From Chryseobacterium arachidis (lineage in GTDB: Bacteria > Bacteroidota > Bacteroidia > Flavobacteriales > Weeksellaceae): a DNA stretch of 64,000 bases. Within the stretch, counting starts at the first letter, position 1. Each line of letters begins with the position of its first letter. The notes below the pieces were generated by a model. The model saw only the letters and a program-made list of their open reading frames with translations, did not search any database and was not told where the DNA came from. A program made the position numbers and the translations under genes. This document shows, piece after piece, positions 42,779 to 52,187 of the stretch. The stretch covers positions 738,539-802,538 of the forward strand of contig NZ_FQUT01000001.1 in NCBI RefSeq assembly GCF_900129245.1, in the 5' to 3' direction.

Positions 42779-43972
42779 TTATTTGCTTCTTTTGCTGATT
42801 TTCGAGAAAACGTATATGGCAATGATTAATAAGAACACGATAATCGCGTTTATAAAAGAAAAGAAATGGGTCGTCCTGATATCAAACAGGTGGATTAGAC
42901 CATAGCCCATGGCTGAACTTATGATATAGATACCCCCACCTGTTAATCCGCTAGCAGTGCCCGCACTCTGAGTGAAACGTTGAAGACAATAAGCATATAC
43001 GTTGTTAAAAACAAAACCGCTTAAGATATGGATGGGTAGGGTGAAGCCTAAGAGCATCCAGATATTCTCGTGGCCAGCAGTGAAAAACATCATCAGAACC
43101 ACGATAACAGATGATAAGATAATTGCGGGAAATAATTTGGAAATCAGGGTTTTTTTGAGCATTATTTTAGATATGATACCTCCGATCATTAGTGCAACAC
43201 CTGAAGAAAGCGAGCTATAACCTGTCACAAGTGCGGAAAATCCATATTTTTTCTCTATAATGAAAGGACTGACCATCCCGTAAATTACCAGTTGGGAGTA
43301 ACTAAGACCAACAATCACCAGTCCGAGTGTGAAATCCGGGGTACCCAGCATCGTTTTATATACATCTTTGATGTTCTTCCAATTAAAAGCCTTTGTTTTC
43401 TGGAGAGATTCTCCTGTGTACTTCAACTCAAAGAAGAGTACGATGATAGCAAGCGATCCCAGTAGGTAGAAATTTGCCTCCCAGCCCCAATGCGTCTGCA
43501 GGTAGCCTCCCAAAAAGGGAGCCACAATCGGTGCTGTAGCAAACACAATGGAGAACAGGCTTGTATAATTTTTGAGTTTTTCTCCGCTGAACATATCCAC
43601 AAAAAAGGCCCTCTTGCCAACTATAATAAGAGAAACCGTGATTCCCTGAATAATCCTCATGGCATAAATGGAGTAAATATTCGGTACAGAAGCAATAATA
43701 AAGCTTGCTGCTGAAAATACGATCAGTGCACCGATGTTAATCCTGTATCTTCCGAAACTATCAAGGATACTTCCTATGAACAACTGACTGGCTCCTGAAC
43801 TTACCATAAATAACAAAAGGGTCAGCTGGACTGCCTGTATGTCAACATTGAGCTTTCCCGCCATAGCCGGTAGGGAAGGGATGTATATATCTGTTGTTAA
43901 CCCACCAAGCGGAATTAGTATGAAGGCAAGTAAGGTACTGATGTGAAGAAATTCGAGGCTTTGCTTTTTCAT
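42779..43972 (-). CDS. MFS drug efflux transporter, Bcr/CflA type
   Basis: 397 residues, 12 predicted transmembrane helices; the first includes LAFILIPLGGLTTDIYIPSLPAM, the Bcr/CflA signature, then SQLFIGSILDSFGR and the antiporter-type motif in helix 5 (VGKRAFFVDMF). It should export toxic small molecules using the proton gradient. It is a near-duplicate of the gene at 52188. It lies between an AraC gene and the MBL-fold gene. Confidence 0.9.
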   Translation of the reverse strand: MKKQSLEFLHISTLLAFILIPLGGLTTDIYIPSLPAMAGKLNVDIQAVQLTLLLFMVSSGASQLFIGSILDSFGRYRINIGALIVFSAASFIIASVPNIYSIYAMRIIQGITVSLIIVGKRAFFVDMFSGEKLKNYTSLFSIVFATAPIVAPFLGGYLQTHWGWEANFYLLGSLAIIVLFFELKYTGESLQKTKAFNWKNIKDVYKTMLGTPDFTLGLVIVGLSYSQLVIYGMVSPFIIEKKYGFSALVTGYSSLSSGVALMIGGIISKIMLKKTLISKLFPAIILSSVIVVLMMFFTAGHENIWMLLGFTLPIHILSGFVFNNVYAYCLQRFTQSAGTASGLTGGGIYIISSAMGYGLIHLFDIRTTHFFSFINAIIVFLLIIAIYVFSKISKRSK

Positions 43973-44148
43973 TTGAATGATTGGTTATTTATAGAAACTC
44001 ACAGCCATCTAACGGCCGTGGGGTTCTTTTTTGTTAGTTGATCATCGATTTTTTGCCATTGAAAAATTATTTCCTCCATGCGGACGTCCCCAGTCTTCTG
44101 CTATGAATCGACATCAAACTGTTGTCCAGCACGGAGGATCAGATAATA

Positions 44149-45033
44149 TTATATTTCTTTGGCAACCCAATGGAATGTATCATCTCTTTTTTCAATAAAT
44201 CCTAAACCTGGGAATGGAAGGTGGTCCCCAAAAGTAAATTTCTTGGATTCTGCAAGATGTGTTCCCATATCCTTACGTGCTTTTACAGCTTGGTGGAAAT
44301 CAACATCAATCTGGTTCCCCCATTCAGGATGGCCAAGTAGGATTACGTGTTGGAACACGTCAGCAAAGTGAACCAGTTCCTCTCCTTCGGAGAAAATGGT
44401 AATAACAGTATGGCCCGGGGTATGGCCTGGCGCAAGATTTAATTTCAGAAAGCCAAATAATTCATCGTTGTCCTCGAAGAAATGAAGTTTCGGTTGCGCA
44501 AAGATGATATGCCTTTTAGCAAAGGCGCTTTGAAATTCTGCCATTTGGTTATCTGACCCTTTTGAAAAATCGGGTTTTTCAGACAGCCAGAAATCGTTTT
44601 CGGCTTTGGCAATGAAAATTTTTGCATTTGGAAAAGTGAATGCACCATTTTCATCCATTATTCCGCCAATATGATCATGATGTGCATGTGAAAGGACAAT
44701 TTCAGTGATATCTTCTTTTTCAATTCCTGCCGCCGAAAGGTGCTTAACTATTTTGCCTACGGTTGGACCTGAAGTCTGTCCACTTCCTGCGTCGATTAAC
44801 ACTGTATGTTCACCGTTTTTAACAAGAAGGACATTTCCCTCGAATACCAATTTATGGGGAAGATGGTCGCGGCCCTCTAAAAATTCGATGATCTCATCCG
44901 GGTCTCTGTCCGGTGCAAAGAGCGGCTGTATGGGATCCAGATCAAATTCACCATCACTTATTACGATCAGTTCCAATGAGCCTAATGTGAACTTAAAAAA
45001 GTCCTTAGCTTCAATTTTTTCTATTGTTTCCAT
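44149..45033 (-). CDS. metallo-beta-lactamase-fold hydrolase
   Basis: 294 residues from ATG 45033 (METIEKIEAKD); the upstream TTG in this frame lies inside the -7 element. Zinc-binding HxHxDH motif at 116-121 (SHAHHDH) and GAPGHTPGH-like LAPGHTPGHT later, with HFADVFQH. The family includes lactonases and esterases. No signal peptide, so cytosolic. It has a box B promoter and is probably part of the AraC/MFS detoxification set. Confidence 0.88.
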   Translation of the reverse strand: METIEKIEAKDFFKFTLGSLELIVISDGEFDLDPIQPLFAPDRDPDEIIEFLEGRDHLPHKLVFEGNVLLVKNGEHTVLIDAGSGQTSGPTVGKIVKHLSAAGIEKEDITEIVLSHAHHDHIGGIMDENGAFTFPNAKIFIAKAENDFWLSEKPDFSKGSDNQMAEFQSAFAKRHIIFAQPKLHFFEDNDELFGFLKLNLAPGHTPGHTVITIFSEGEELVHFADVFQHVILLGHPEWGNQIDVDFHQAVKARKDMGTHLAESKKFTFGDHLPFPGLGFIEKRDDTFHWVAKEI

Positions 45034-45655
45034 TTTTCCTTTTTTTTGATAGGACAAAGTTAGAGCGCCCTTGCTCGCTCGGTTAGTATATATGAGCTGA
45101 AGATTAGCACAAAACTCCGATTGCGCAGATTATTGGATAAACTGATGATCTAACATGGTTTTTTTAATATGGAATATATTTAAGTGTCTCACTAAGTCTT
45201 CTAATTGGTTACTAATTAAGGTATAATGAAAAATTAAATCTATTGCACCTTGGTCAAGATATTATGAGAGTCGGAGAGAGTTGAACAGGTAAGTAATTCG
45301 ACTACAAATCGATCTTACTCAGCATTTCTTGTTTAATCTATATTTATTTGCTGGATCTATATCAATTTTAGACCTACGCGGGGATTAAAATCTATCGCAA
45401 CTGTCGGGGCAAAGGAATGGCAAAATAGTTATATAATAGTAAAGCGATAGTTCTCTGCGAATTGTAGATTTACTCTCAGCAGCATTTATTGCATAAATAG
45501 ATTAATAGGTTACTCCCGAAAAGGCTGCAAAAAAGCCTGACCGAAAGATCAGTTCGGCCAGATTCAAAAAAACTGTCACTTCAAGACGCAACGTGAGACC
45601 ATTCTTTTAGAAATGCCCACTATGTAATATAGTGGGATAATCTTGTCTATTGGTT
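45034..45655. other. 622-base region between the MBL-fold gene and the AraC gene at 45656
   Basis: Holds the MBL promoter (-7 TAACTTTG at 45062-45055, box B at 45111-45095) and a hairpin near 45618-45638 (CCCACTAT / ATAGTGGG), a probable terminator of the AraC gene. Between them is AT-rich sequence without a supported gene. Confidence 0.55.
45055..45111 (-). promoter_or_regulatory. box B promoter of the MBL-fold gene
   Basis: TGTGCTAATCTTCAGCT at 45111-45095 and TAACTTTG at 45062-45055; the -7 element begins 49 bases from the box start. It is followed by TCCTATCAAAA. Confidence 0.72.
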
Positions 45656-46573
45656 TTAATTCTGCTCAGGAAACTGTTTTCTGAAGTGTAACGGAGAAAC
45701 TCCGGCTTTGGTTTTAAAAATTTTGGTGAAGTGGGAGGGATGTTCAAATCCGAGTTCATAAGCAATTTCACTTACCGATTTTGTAGTTCCCAAAAGGATA
45801 TTTTTTGCTTTGTCGACCAATTTCAGATGAATGTGCTCTATCGTCGTTTTGCCTGTAAATTTACTGAGCAAATCTGACAGATAGTTGGAAGAAAGATTCA
45901 GTTTTTCGGCGAAATATTTTACTTCGGGAATCCCTTTTTCAATCAAATGGTCGTCAGTAAAAAAATTATTAAGTAGACTTTCAAAACGTTGTGTTACATC
46001 GTTTCCTGTTTTGTTTCGGGTGAAAAACTGCCGGTCATAAAATCTATCAGAATAATTCAAAAGCATTTCAATCTGGTTTAAAATCAATCCCTGCGTATGG
46101 CGGTCAATATTCTGGGAATATTCTTTTTTAATTCTTGCAGTCACTTCATCAAGCAAAACTTTTTCATCTTCCGAAATATGAAGTGCCTCATTGCTTTCGT
46201 ATTGAAAAAAACTGTACTTCTGAATTTTTCTGCCTAAATCCGAACCGTAAATAAAATCAGGATGAAATGCCAGAAACCAACCTTCCTCAATCTCTGTATC
46301 CGCACTGGGACTCATCACCTGATTCGGAGCGGTAAACATTAAAGTTCCATCCTGAAAATCATAATTTGAACGTCCGTATTTTAAACTTCCTTTAAATTTT
46401 TTGTAAACAATCGTATATAAATCAAGGCTGTATAGATAGTCTGCGAAATTTTCGTCGGAACGGCTTACGTTTTTCAGATCAATCACCGTAATCAAAGGAT
46501 GCTTAGGACTTTCGTAATTATAAAAGCGATGAAGGTCTGCAACAGATTTTATGGAAATAAAAGCTTCTGACAT
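45656..46573 (-). CDS. AraC family transcriptional regulator
   Basis: 305 residues of the same large group as 19380: N-terminal SPKHPLITVIDLKNV and YGRSNYDFQDGTLMFTAP, C-terminal SVSEIAYELGFEHPSHFTKI and VSPLHFRKQF. It follows the SDR at 46610 on the same strand with a 36-base gap, so the pair is an SDR-regulator operon. No box resembling A, B or D was seen upstream of the SDR. Confidence 0.9.
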   Translation of the reverse strand: MSEAFISIKSVADLHRFYNYESPKHPLITVIDLKNVSRSDENFADYLYSLDLYTIVYKKFKGSLKYGRSNYDFQDGTLMFTAPNQVMSPSADTEIEEGWFLAFHPDFIYGSDLGRKIQKYSFFQYESNEALHISEDEKVLLDEVTARIKKEYSQNIDRHTQGLILNQIEMLLNYSDRFYDRQFFTRNKTGNDVTQRFESLLNNFFTDDHLIEKGIPEVKYFAEKLNLSSNYLSDLLSKFTGKTTIEHIHLKLVDKAKNILLGTTKSVSEIAYELGFEHPSHFTKIFKTKAGVSPLHFRKQFPEQN

Positions 46574-46609
46574 TTTCTGATTTTAGTTAAAATTAAAGTT
46601 TTCTAATGA

Positions 46610-47413
46610 TTAATTCTGCATCAGTCTCAGAAAATCTTCTTCGGAATTTTTGTTTTTCAAATCGATATAATACTGTGCATCTTCGCCAATCACATATCTT
46701 AATTTGGAAAGTTGATCCGTTGCAGCCTTGAAAACAGTTTCTGCAACTTCTTCTGCGCTTGCTTTCGGAAGATGTTCTGTACGTTTGGTGAATTTCGGGA
46801 TAAACGCTGCCAATTCCGTATTGTATTCTTCAATTGTATTTTGAATCATCTCGATTCCACTTCTGAAATTGGTGGCGATACTGCCCGGTTCCACGATTTT
46901 TACATCAATTCCAAAGGGAGAAACTTCAAAATGCAAAGCTTCGGAAAATCCTTCCACTGCAAATTTCGAGCTGTTGTATAAACTGGCAAAAGGCCCAGCC
47001 GTCACTCCTCCGAATGAAGAAATATTAATGATGGTTCCTTTTTTCTGGGTTCGCATTATCGGTAAGACGGCTTTGGTAACATTCATCAGACCAAAAACAT
47101 TGACTTCAAATTGTTTTTGGATCTGTTCAGGGCTTGAAGATTCGAAAACGCCCATCAATCCGTAGCCTGCACTGTTCAACAGAACATCAATTGAACCGAA
47201 TATTTCTGTTCCTTTTGTTATCGCTTCCTGAATTTGCTGTGGATTTGTGACATCCAGTTTTACCAAAAGAATATTTGCAAGAAGATTCAGTTCTTTTTCG
47301 TTTTCCGGCGAACGCATTGCAGCAATGACATTCCATCCGTTTTGCTGAAATAATTTAGCGCTTGCTTTTCCCAATCCCGATGATGCACCTGTGATCAATA
47401 CTGTATTTTTCAT
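46610..47413 (-). CDS. short-chain dehydrogenase/reductase
   Basis: 267 residues: TGASSGLG 8-15, NSAG 80-83 in place of NNAG, S132/S133, Y146 and K150. The NSAG variant is tolerated in other SDRs. The C-terminal KNKNSEEDFLRLMQN is a usual ending for this group. A -7-like GGAACTTTG lies upstream near 47450. Co-transcribed with the AraC gene at 45656. Confidence 0.88.
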   Translation of the reverse strand: MKNTVLITGASSGLGKASAKLFQQNGWNVIAAMRSPENEKELNLLANILLVKLDVTNPQQIQEAITKGTEIFGSIDVLLNSAGYGLMGVFESSSPEQIQKQFEVNVFGLMNVTKAVLPIMRTQKKGTIINISSFGGVTAGPFASLYNSSKFAVEGFSEALHFEVSPFGIDVKIVEPGSIATNFRSGIEMIQNTIEEYNTELAAFIPKFTKRTEHLPKASAEEVAETVFKAATDQLSKLRYVIGEDAQYYIDLKNKNSEEDFLRLMQN

Positions 47414-47533
47414 AATGAATTTGTTTAAAATTTCTTAGACAAAGTTCCGATAAGCAAAGACGAATCACTTGTCGATTTTAGGGAATGTCTTATACATTTC
47501 TCTGATTTTGTGATCTACTGACGGTGGTATTAT

Positions 47534-48493
47534 TTACTCCCTTATGGTTGTTTTATCTTCTAATGCCATTCTTGCAATTTCGTCTTTACGCTTAAAGCTT
47601 ACACCTTCGTGATTTGTGATATATGTAAATAATTCCTTCGTTGCCTGCACCATTTGCGGTGTACCACCAATACGGTCGTGGAAGCTTATGGACATTTGCC
47701 TTCTGCGATTTTCTGACTCTTCATACAATTGATCAAATTCCATTTTCACCTGATTTACAAACTGATCAACAGAGAAATTTTTACCCTCAATCAATTGGAT
47801 ATCGTTACAACGCAAAGTATAAGGCACGGTTACAAAATCTTTACTATTTACTTTTTGAATGAAAGGTTCGTCTCTGCTCAAATCATCAATATGGTATAAA
47901 AATCCCAATTCCTGCAAAATTTTTAATGTGTTTTCGCCCCTACGCAACCAATTAGCATTATAGCCGATTGCATTGAAGCCCGTAATTTTTTTGATGGCAT
48001 GAACACCGTCTTCTATAAATTTTTTCTCGTCATTGTAAGACATTGTGTATTGTGTAGCCCAGTTCATACCGTGTGCAGCAGCTTCGTGACCGCGATCTAC
48101 AATTTCTTTTGCCAATGCCGGATTTTTTAGAACCGCAGAGCCCACCATATGTGATGTGATTTTTACACCCAATTTATCCCAGTTATCAAGCATACGAGGA
48201 ATACCTTCTTTATATCCGTACTCATACCAGGTTGCTGCCGGCAAATCTCTATAGCCTTTTTCCATATTTTGAGGAAAAGGACTTTCTGCATTTTCGGGTT
48301 GTCCGCCAGCTTCAAACTGCATCGAAACTGAAACTACCAGACGGGATCCATCCAGCCATTTGGAGTTTTTTGCATTTGGATCTGCTCGCAGATTGTTTGT
48401 GCTCTGTGCCATTCCCGAAAGTGGTACGGCGCTCCCAACCAATCCTGCTGTGGTGAGCAAACCGCTTTGTTTAATGAATTTTCGTCTGTCCAT
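47534..48493 (-). CDS. polysaccharide deacetylase family protein, exported
   Basis: 319 residues from ATG 48493 (MDRRKFIKQSG). A Tat-type signal (DRRKFIKQ) precedes a hydrophobic GLLTTAGLVGSAVPL. The catalytic domain has VVSVSMQFEAGG, a variant of the NodB motif 1, RGHEAAAHGMNW, where His residues bind metal, and GYNANWLRRGENTLKIL. It resembles PuuE/allantoinase-type members rather than chitin deacetylases. Substrate unknown. It follows DoxX by 7 bases, so they form an operon divergent from an AraC gene. Confidence 0.85.
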   Translation of the reverse strand: MDRRKFIKQSGLLTTAGLVGSAVPLSGMAQSTNNLRADPNAKNSKWLDGSRLVVSVSMQFEAGGQPENAESPFPQNMEKGYRDLPAATWYEYGYKEGIPRMLDNWDKLGVKITSHMVGSAVLKNPALAKEIVDRGHEAAAHGMNWATQYTMSYNDEKKFIEDGVHAIKKITGFNAIGYNANWLRRGENTLKILQELGFLYHIDDLSRDEPFIQKVNSKDFVTVPYTLRCNDIQLIEGKNFSVDQFVNQVKMEFDQLYEESENRRRQMSISFHDRIGGTPQMVQATKELFTYITNHEGVSFKRKDEIARMALEDKTTIRE

Positions 48494-48500
48494 CATATTT

Positions 48501-48893
48501 TTATTTTTTAAAAAATTGGTCTAATGAAATGCTGTTTGCTGAAATGAATTGATACAACACAACGAGAATGATGGCGTGCATCATTTGCGATGGAAGAGCT
48601 TCCCAATTCTCTATCAAGCAAGTGCCAAACATTAATATAATCATCACAACAAATCCTGCAATGATAACTTTGGGAGAAAATATGCCCAAAATCAACAATA
48701 TGCCGATCGTGAATTCTGCCACCGGTAAGATGTAGCTAAAGGGTGATATTAAACTTTGCGGCAACATGGATTTTGAAAAAGTTTCGATCATCCATTGGCT
48801 GAAAGCGGTGAGTTTGGGTAACCGTACCAAACCGTGCCCGAGAAAACTGATGCCTGCCACCAGGCGCAACATCAAATAAGATATATCGTTCAT
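48501..48893 (-). CDS. DoxX family membrane protein
   Basis: 130 residues, four predicted transmembrane helices; LRLVAGISFLGHGLVRLPKL and the central ILPVAEFTIGILLILGIF are typical of DoxX/DoxD-like proteins, thought to handle quinol-linked thiol or thiosulfate oxidation. It starts 81 bases from the divergent AraC start at 48975 and is followed by the deacetylase. Confidence 0.85.
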   Translation of the reverse strand: MNDISYLMLRLVAGISFLGHGLVRLPKLTAFSQWMIETFSKSMLPQSLISPFSYILPVAEFTIGILLILGIFSPKVIIAGFVVMIILMFGTCLIENWEALPSQMMHAIILVVLYQFISANSISLDQFFKK

Positions 48894-48974
48894 AATAAAA
48901 TTTTGTACAAAGTTCTATTAAATGCAATATCTGAAACAAGGATTATTACAGGTTTTTTTTGTAAAATTGCAGGT

Positions 48975-49805
48975 ATGAATGTGCAGAATCTATATAGTTC
49001 CTACGAATTGGAATTGCTTGAAACACAATATTATGAAGCGAAATCACACAGGAATACATTTTTTGAAATGGTTTTTGTACTTGATGGAACCGGACTACAG
49101 ATCATCAACGAGCATGAATTGCCTTATGCTCCAGATAAATTATTTCTTATATTTCCGCAGGATACTCACTATTTCAATGTAGATGCTTATAGCCGTTTTT
49201 TCTTCATCAGGTTTAATAATGATTATATCAAAACACAGAACAGTCAAAACATCCGTGAATTGGAATATATTTTTAACAGCCACAATCATTTGCCAGGCTG
49301 CATACTAAAAACCATCACCGACAAGCCGTTTATCCGTGCTGCTGTTGAGGCACTCATCCGTGAAAAAGAAAGTAATTCACCCCAGAAAGAACAAATAATC
49401 CAACAGTTAATCAATACCATAATAACCTACGCTGCCCGCAACCTTACCTTGCAGGAAAAAGAAGTTTTCAATGGTAAAATTTCGGGTGTAATGTCCATTA
49501 TAAACTACCTGCACCAACATATTTTCGAGCCGGAAAAATTAAAAATCAATCAAATAGCTGAACATTTTCACCTTTCTCCAAAATATATGGGAGAATATTT
49601 TAAAAAACATACCAGAGAGAGCCTGCAACAATATATTATGCTTTACAAATTGAAGCTGATAGAAAGCCGATTAAAGTTGACTGATATGCGTATTAGTGAA
49701 ATTGCTTTAGAATTTGGTTTTACGGACCAAAGCCATCTAAACCGGATTTTTAAAAAATATAATGACATAACTCCTTCCTCGTACCGAAAGAAAAACTTTA
49801 GGTAA
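48975..49805 (+). CDS. AraC family transcriptional regulator, cupin type
   Basis: 276 residues from ATG 48975 (MNVQNLYSSYEL); the frame is open much further upstream but that part overlaps the divergent DoxX start. N-terminal cupin sensor (HRNTFFEMVFVLDGTGLQII, LFLIFPQDTHYFNVD), C-terminal AraC domain with MRISEIALEFGFTDQSHLNR. Divergent from the DoxX-deacetylase operon, which it probably controls. Confidence 0.88.
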   Translation: MNVQNLYSSYELELLETQYYEAKSHRNTFFEMVFVLDGTGLQIINEHELPYAPDKLFLIFPQDTHYFNVDAYSRFFFIRFNNDYIKTQNSQNIRELEYIFNSHNHLPGCILKTITDKPFIRAAVEALIREKESNSPQKEQIIQQLINTIITYAARNLTLQEKEVFNGKISGVMSIINYLHQHIFEPEKLKINQIAEHFHLSPKYMGEYFKKHTRESLQQYIMLYKLKLIESRLKLTDMRISEIALEFGFTDQSHLNRIFKKYNDITPSSYRKKNFR

Positions 49806-49991
49806 TGCAGGATGTAATTCTGCGCTATTATCCAGATGAAATGGTTATACAAAATAATTATTATGTCTAAAATATATCAGGCTTTAGAAACTGCAGAGCA
49901 GGTAGATGGCACATACAGCTCGACAATTGTAGAAAAGTAAATTGAAGATATTCCTAATGGAAAGGTATTGCGAAGAGTGGCTATAGTTTGC

Positions 49992-50239
49992 TTAATTACA
50001 AAGACACCTGAATTTTCCATTTTTTACACCTTTTGTTCCAAGGCAGCTAAGCGCCAATAATATTAGGGCAAACAGTTTTCTGTAGGAAGAATTATTAAAT
50101 AGACCGGAAGTTCTCCGGAAATTTTTCATGATTCGTTCTATGACTTCCAATGTCCATCCCTGGTCGTGGAAAAAGAATAGCAGAACCAGTAGAAATTCAT
50201 CAATACCAATAGGATACTGACCACCCACATAAATGCCAT
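49992..50239 (-). pseudogene. N-terminal fragment of a conjugative coupling protein (MobC/TraG type)
   Basis: From an ATG at 50239 the minus strand reads MAFMWVVSILLVLMNFYWFC, then after a one-base loss in a T run, HDQGWTLEVIERIMKNF, RRTSGLFNN and KLFALILLALSCLGTKGVKN, ending at 49992. These match the start of the Bacteroidetes MobC/TraG conjugal transfer coupling protein (YWYC...QGWTLE...RTxGLF...ALSCLGTKGVKN). The about 600 residues that should follow are missing. It is a remnant of a conjugative element inside the metabolic cluster. Confidence 0.6.
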
Positions 50240-50268
50240 GATCTAGGAGAGTCCTCTTATATCATAAA

Positions 50269-51174
50269 TCAGTTCTTCGCTTCCTTAAATTGAGCGGGCG
50301 TTAAGCCTGCTACTTTTTTAAACAGACGTGTAAAGTAAGAAGGACTCTCAAAGCCCAGATCATAAGCAATTCCAGATATGCTGCTATTTGATCCCAACAA
50401 CAGGTTTTTTGCTTCTTTTATCAGGTAGATATGAACATGCTCAAGAGCCGTTTTTCCAGTTTCCTGTTTAAGAAGGTCACTCAGATATCTGCTCGAGAGA
50501 AAAAGTTCTCCAGCAAGATAACTCACGGTAGGCAATCCTTCTTTAAGGTGAAGCTTCTTATCAAAATAGTTCTGTAGTACAATCTGAAATCTTTTTAGCG
50601 TGGTTCCCGAGACGTTGCTGCTTCGATCTACAAACTGTCTTTTATAAAAACGGTCTGAATATTTGAGGATGGAATCAATATGTGACAGGATAATTTCGCG
50701 ACTGAATTCGTCCGAGTTTTCGTCATATTCCTTGCGTATTTTTTCATACAGCTCCCACATGATGACCTCCTCCGCAGGGGATAGGTGCAGGGCCTCGTTA
50801 ATCTCATATTCAAAATAACCATAATTTTTGATCTGATCATGCAGCATGTGGCCCGCCAGATAATCCTCATGGAAAAAAATGACAAAACCCTTTTCCGCAA
50901 ACTGGACATTACTAACCTCGATAATTTGTCTTGGTTTCATAAAAACAGTAGAACCGTTGCTGTGGTCATATTTGGTTTTACCATAAAGCACGTATCCAGA
51001 TTTGATCTTTTTCAGTGCAACCATATAAAAGTCTCCGGTGAACCTGTCTTCTCCGACCGAATAGGTCATGAGTTCTTTGCAGGTCATCAGGCTCAAAAGT
51101 GGATGCTTCGGAGTTTCAAAGCCACTTTTTTCATGAAGTTCAGTTATGCTTTTATAATGGTTGATCTTTTCCAA
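50269..51174 (-). CDS. AraC family transcriptional regulator (box B subfamily)
   Basis: 301 residues: N-terminal sensing domain (KTKYDHSNGSTVFMKPRQII, as in the regulators at 41718 and 56508) and C-terminal domain with SISGIAYDLGFESPSYFTRL and LTPAQFKEAKN. It is divergent from the SDR at 51332, with a box B promoter (51234-51291) between them, which makes this the best candidate to recognise box B. Confidence 0.9.
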   Translation of the reverse strand: MEKINHYKSITELHEKSGFETPKHPLLSLMTCKELMTYSVGEDRFTGDFYMVALKKIKSGYVLYGKTKYDHSNGSTVFMKPRQIIEVSNVQFAEKGFVIFFHEDYLAGHMLHDQIKNYGYFEYEINEALHLSPAEEVIMWELYEKIRKEYDENSDEFSREIILSHIDSILKYSDRFYKRQFVDRSSNVSGTTLKRFQIVLQNYFDKKLHLKEGLPTVSYLAGELFLSSRYLSDLLKQETGKTALEHVHIYLIKEAKNLLLGSNSSISGIAYDLGFESPSYFTRLFKKVAGLTPAQFKEAKN

Positions 51175-51233
51175 TGTCTCTAATTTTAGGAATTTGCTTG
51201 TTAAAATGTTTCAAAATTACATTTTCGTAAATC

Positions 51234-51302
51234 TGTGCTATTCTTCCGCTGATATGGAGTAGAGCAAAGGCCTATTCTGGATATAACTTTGTCTTATCAA
51301 AA
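51234..51302 (+). promoter_or_regulatory. box B promoter of the SDR-MFS operon
   Basis: TGTGCTATTCTTCCGCT at 51234-51250, -7 element TAACTTTG at 51284-51291 (50 bases from box start), then TCTTATCAAAA at 51292-51302. TCGTAAATC before the box is also shared with the copy at 53763. Confidence 0.8.
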
Positions 51303-51331
51303 TAACAAATAATAATTTAAAGAATAACAAA

Positions 51332-52153
51332 ATGGCAAAGACAATTTTTATTACAGGAGCAACTTCAGGATTTGGAAAACTTTGGACAGAAGCACTATTG
51401 CAACGTGGGGACAACGTCGTGGCAACGTCTAGAAAAGCTAATGCTTTTACAGCATTATCAGAAAAATATGGCGACCAATTTTTACCGCTTCAGCTTGATA
51501 TCACCGATAGAGAAGCCGTATTTGCAACCGTTAACAAAGCTAAGGAACATTTCGGTCAGCTTGATGTGGTGATCAATAATGCGGGCTATGGCGTTTTTGG
51601 CGCGGTGGAGGAAGTCGGTGAAAAAGTCGCTAGAGATGTTTTCGATGCTAATCTGTTCGGAACACTATGGGTGACCCAGGCGGCACTTCCGATTCTGAGA
51701 GCGCAGGGACATGGGCACATCATCCAGCTTTCAAGTGTATTAGGTGTATGGAGCCTTCCTACTTTAGGTATTTACAATGCAACCAAATTTGCGGTTGAAG
51801 GATTGAGTGAAGCGCTGGCCAGCGAGGTTAAAGATTTTGGTATCAATGTTACCCTGATCGAACCAAATGGTTACAAAACCGAGTTTGGAGGGAGCTCAGC
51901 AGTATTTGGCGATCAGTTGGATGTATATAATCCGCTGAAAGAAAGCCTGACCAAAATAGAAGGGCTTGGTCCTGATGATTATGGTACGCCTGAAGCCACT
52001 GTTCCTGCTATATTGAAACTGATCGACAGCGATAATCCACCGTTGAGATTATTCCTTGGAAAGTTAGGATATGTGAAAACGGAAAGAGTGTATGGTGAAA
52101 AACTTCAACAGTGGAAGGAGTGGAAAGATGTTTCAGAAGCAGCGCACGGGTAA
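51332..52153 (+). CDS. short-chain dehydrogenase/reductase
   Basis: 273 residues: TGATSGFG 8-15, NNAG 82-85, S134/S135, Y148 and K152; a close paralogue of the SDR at 54658 with every motif at the same position. First gene of an operon with the MFS exporter at 52188 (34-base gap), under a box B promoter. Probably reduces a toxic carbonyl that the exporter also handles, by inference from context. Confidence 0.9.
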   Translation: MAKTIFITGATSGFGKLWTEALLQRGDNVVATSRKANAFTALSEKYGDQFLPLQLDITDREAVFATVNKAKEHFGQLDVVINNAGYGVFGAVEEVGEKVARDVFDANLFGTLWVTQAALPILRAQGHGHIIQLSSVLGVWSLPTLGIYNATKFAVEGLSEALASEVKDFGINVTLIEPNGYKTEFGGSSAVFGDQLDVYNPLKESLTKIEGLGPDDYGTPEATVPAILKLIDSDNPPLRLFLGKLGYVKTERVYGEKLQQWKEWKDVSEAAHG

Positions 52154-52187
52154 CCCCGTGCTTTTTTATACATAGTTAAACATAGTT

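Noticed and set aside
45270..45330. tRNA-like stretch (GTTCAACTCTCTCCGACTC on the minus strand, with a TGT-containing loop before it)
   Set aside because: No complete cloverleaf; D arm and 5' acceptor strand could not be paired. At most a decayed fragment or chance.
48834..48974. 47-residue N-terminal extension of the AraC gene at 48975
   Set aside because: It overlaps the divergent DoxX start and is not AraC-like; the ATG at 48975 fits the family.
49859..49942. short ORF MSKIYQALETAEQVDG
   Set aside because: Only about 26 residues, no recognisable family, no coupling to a neighbour.
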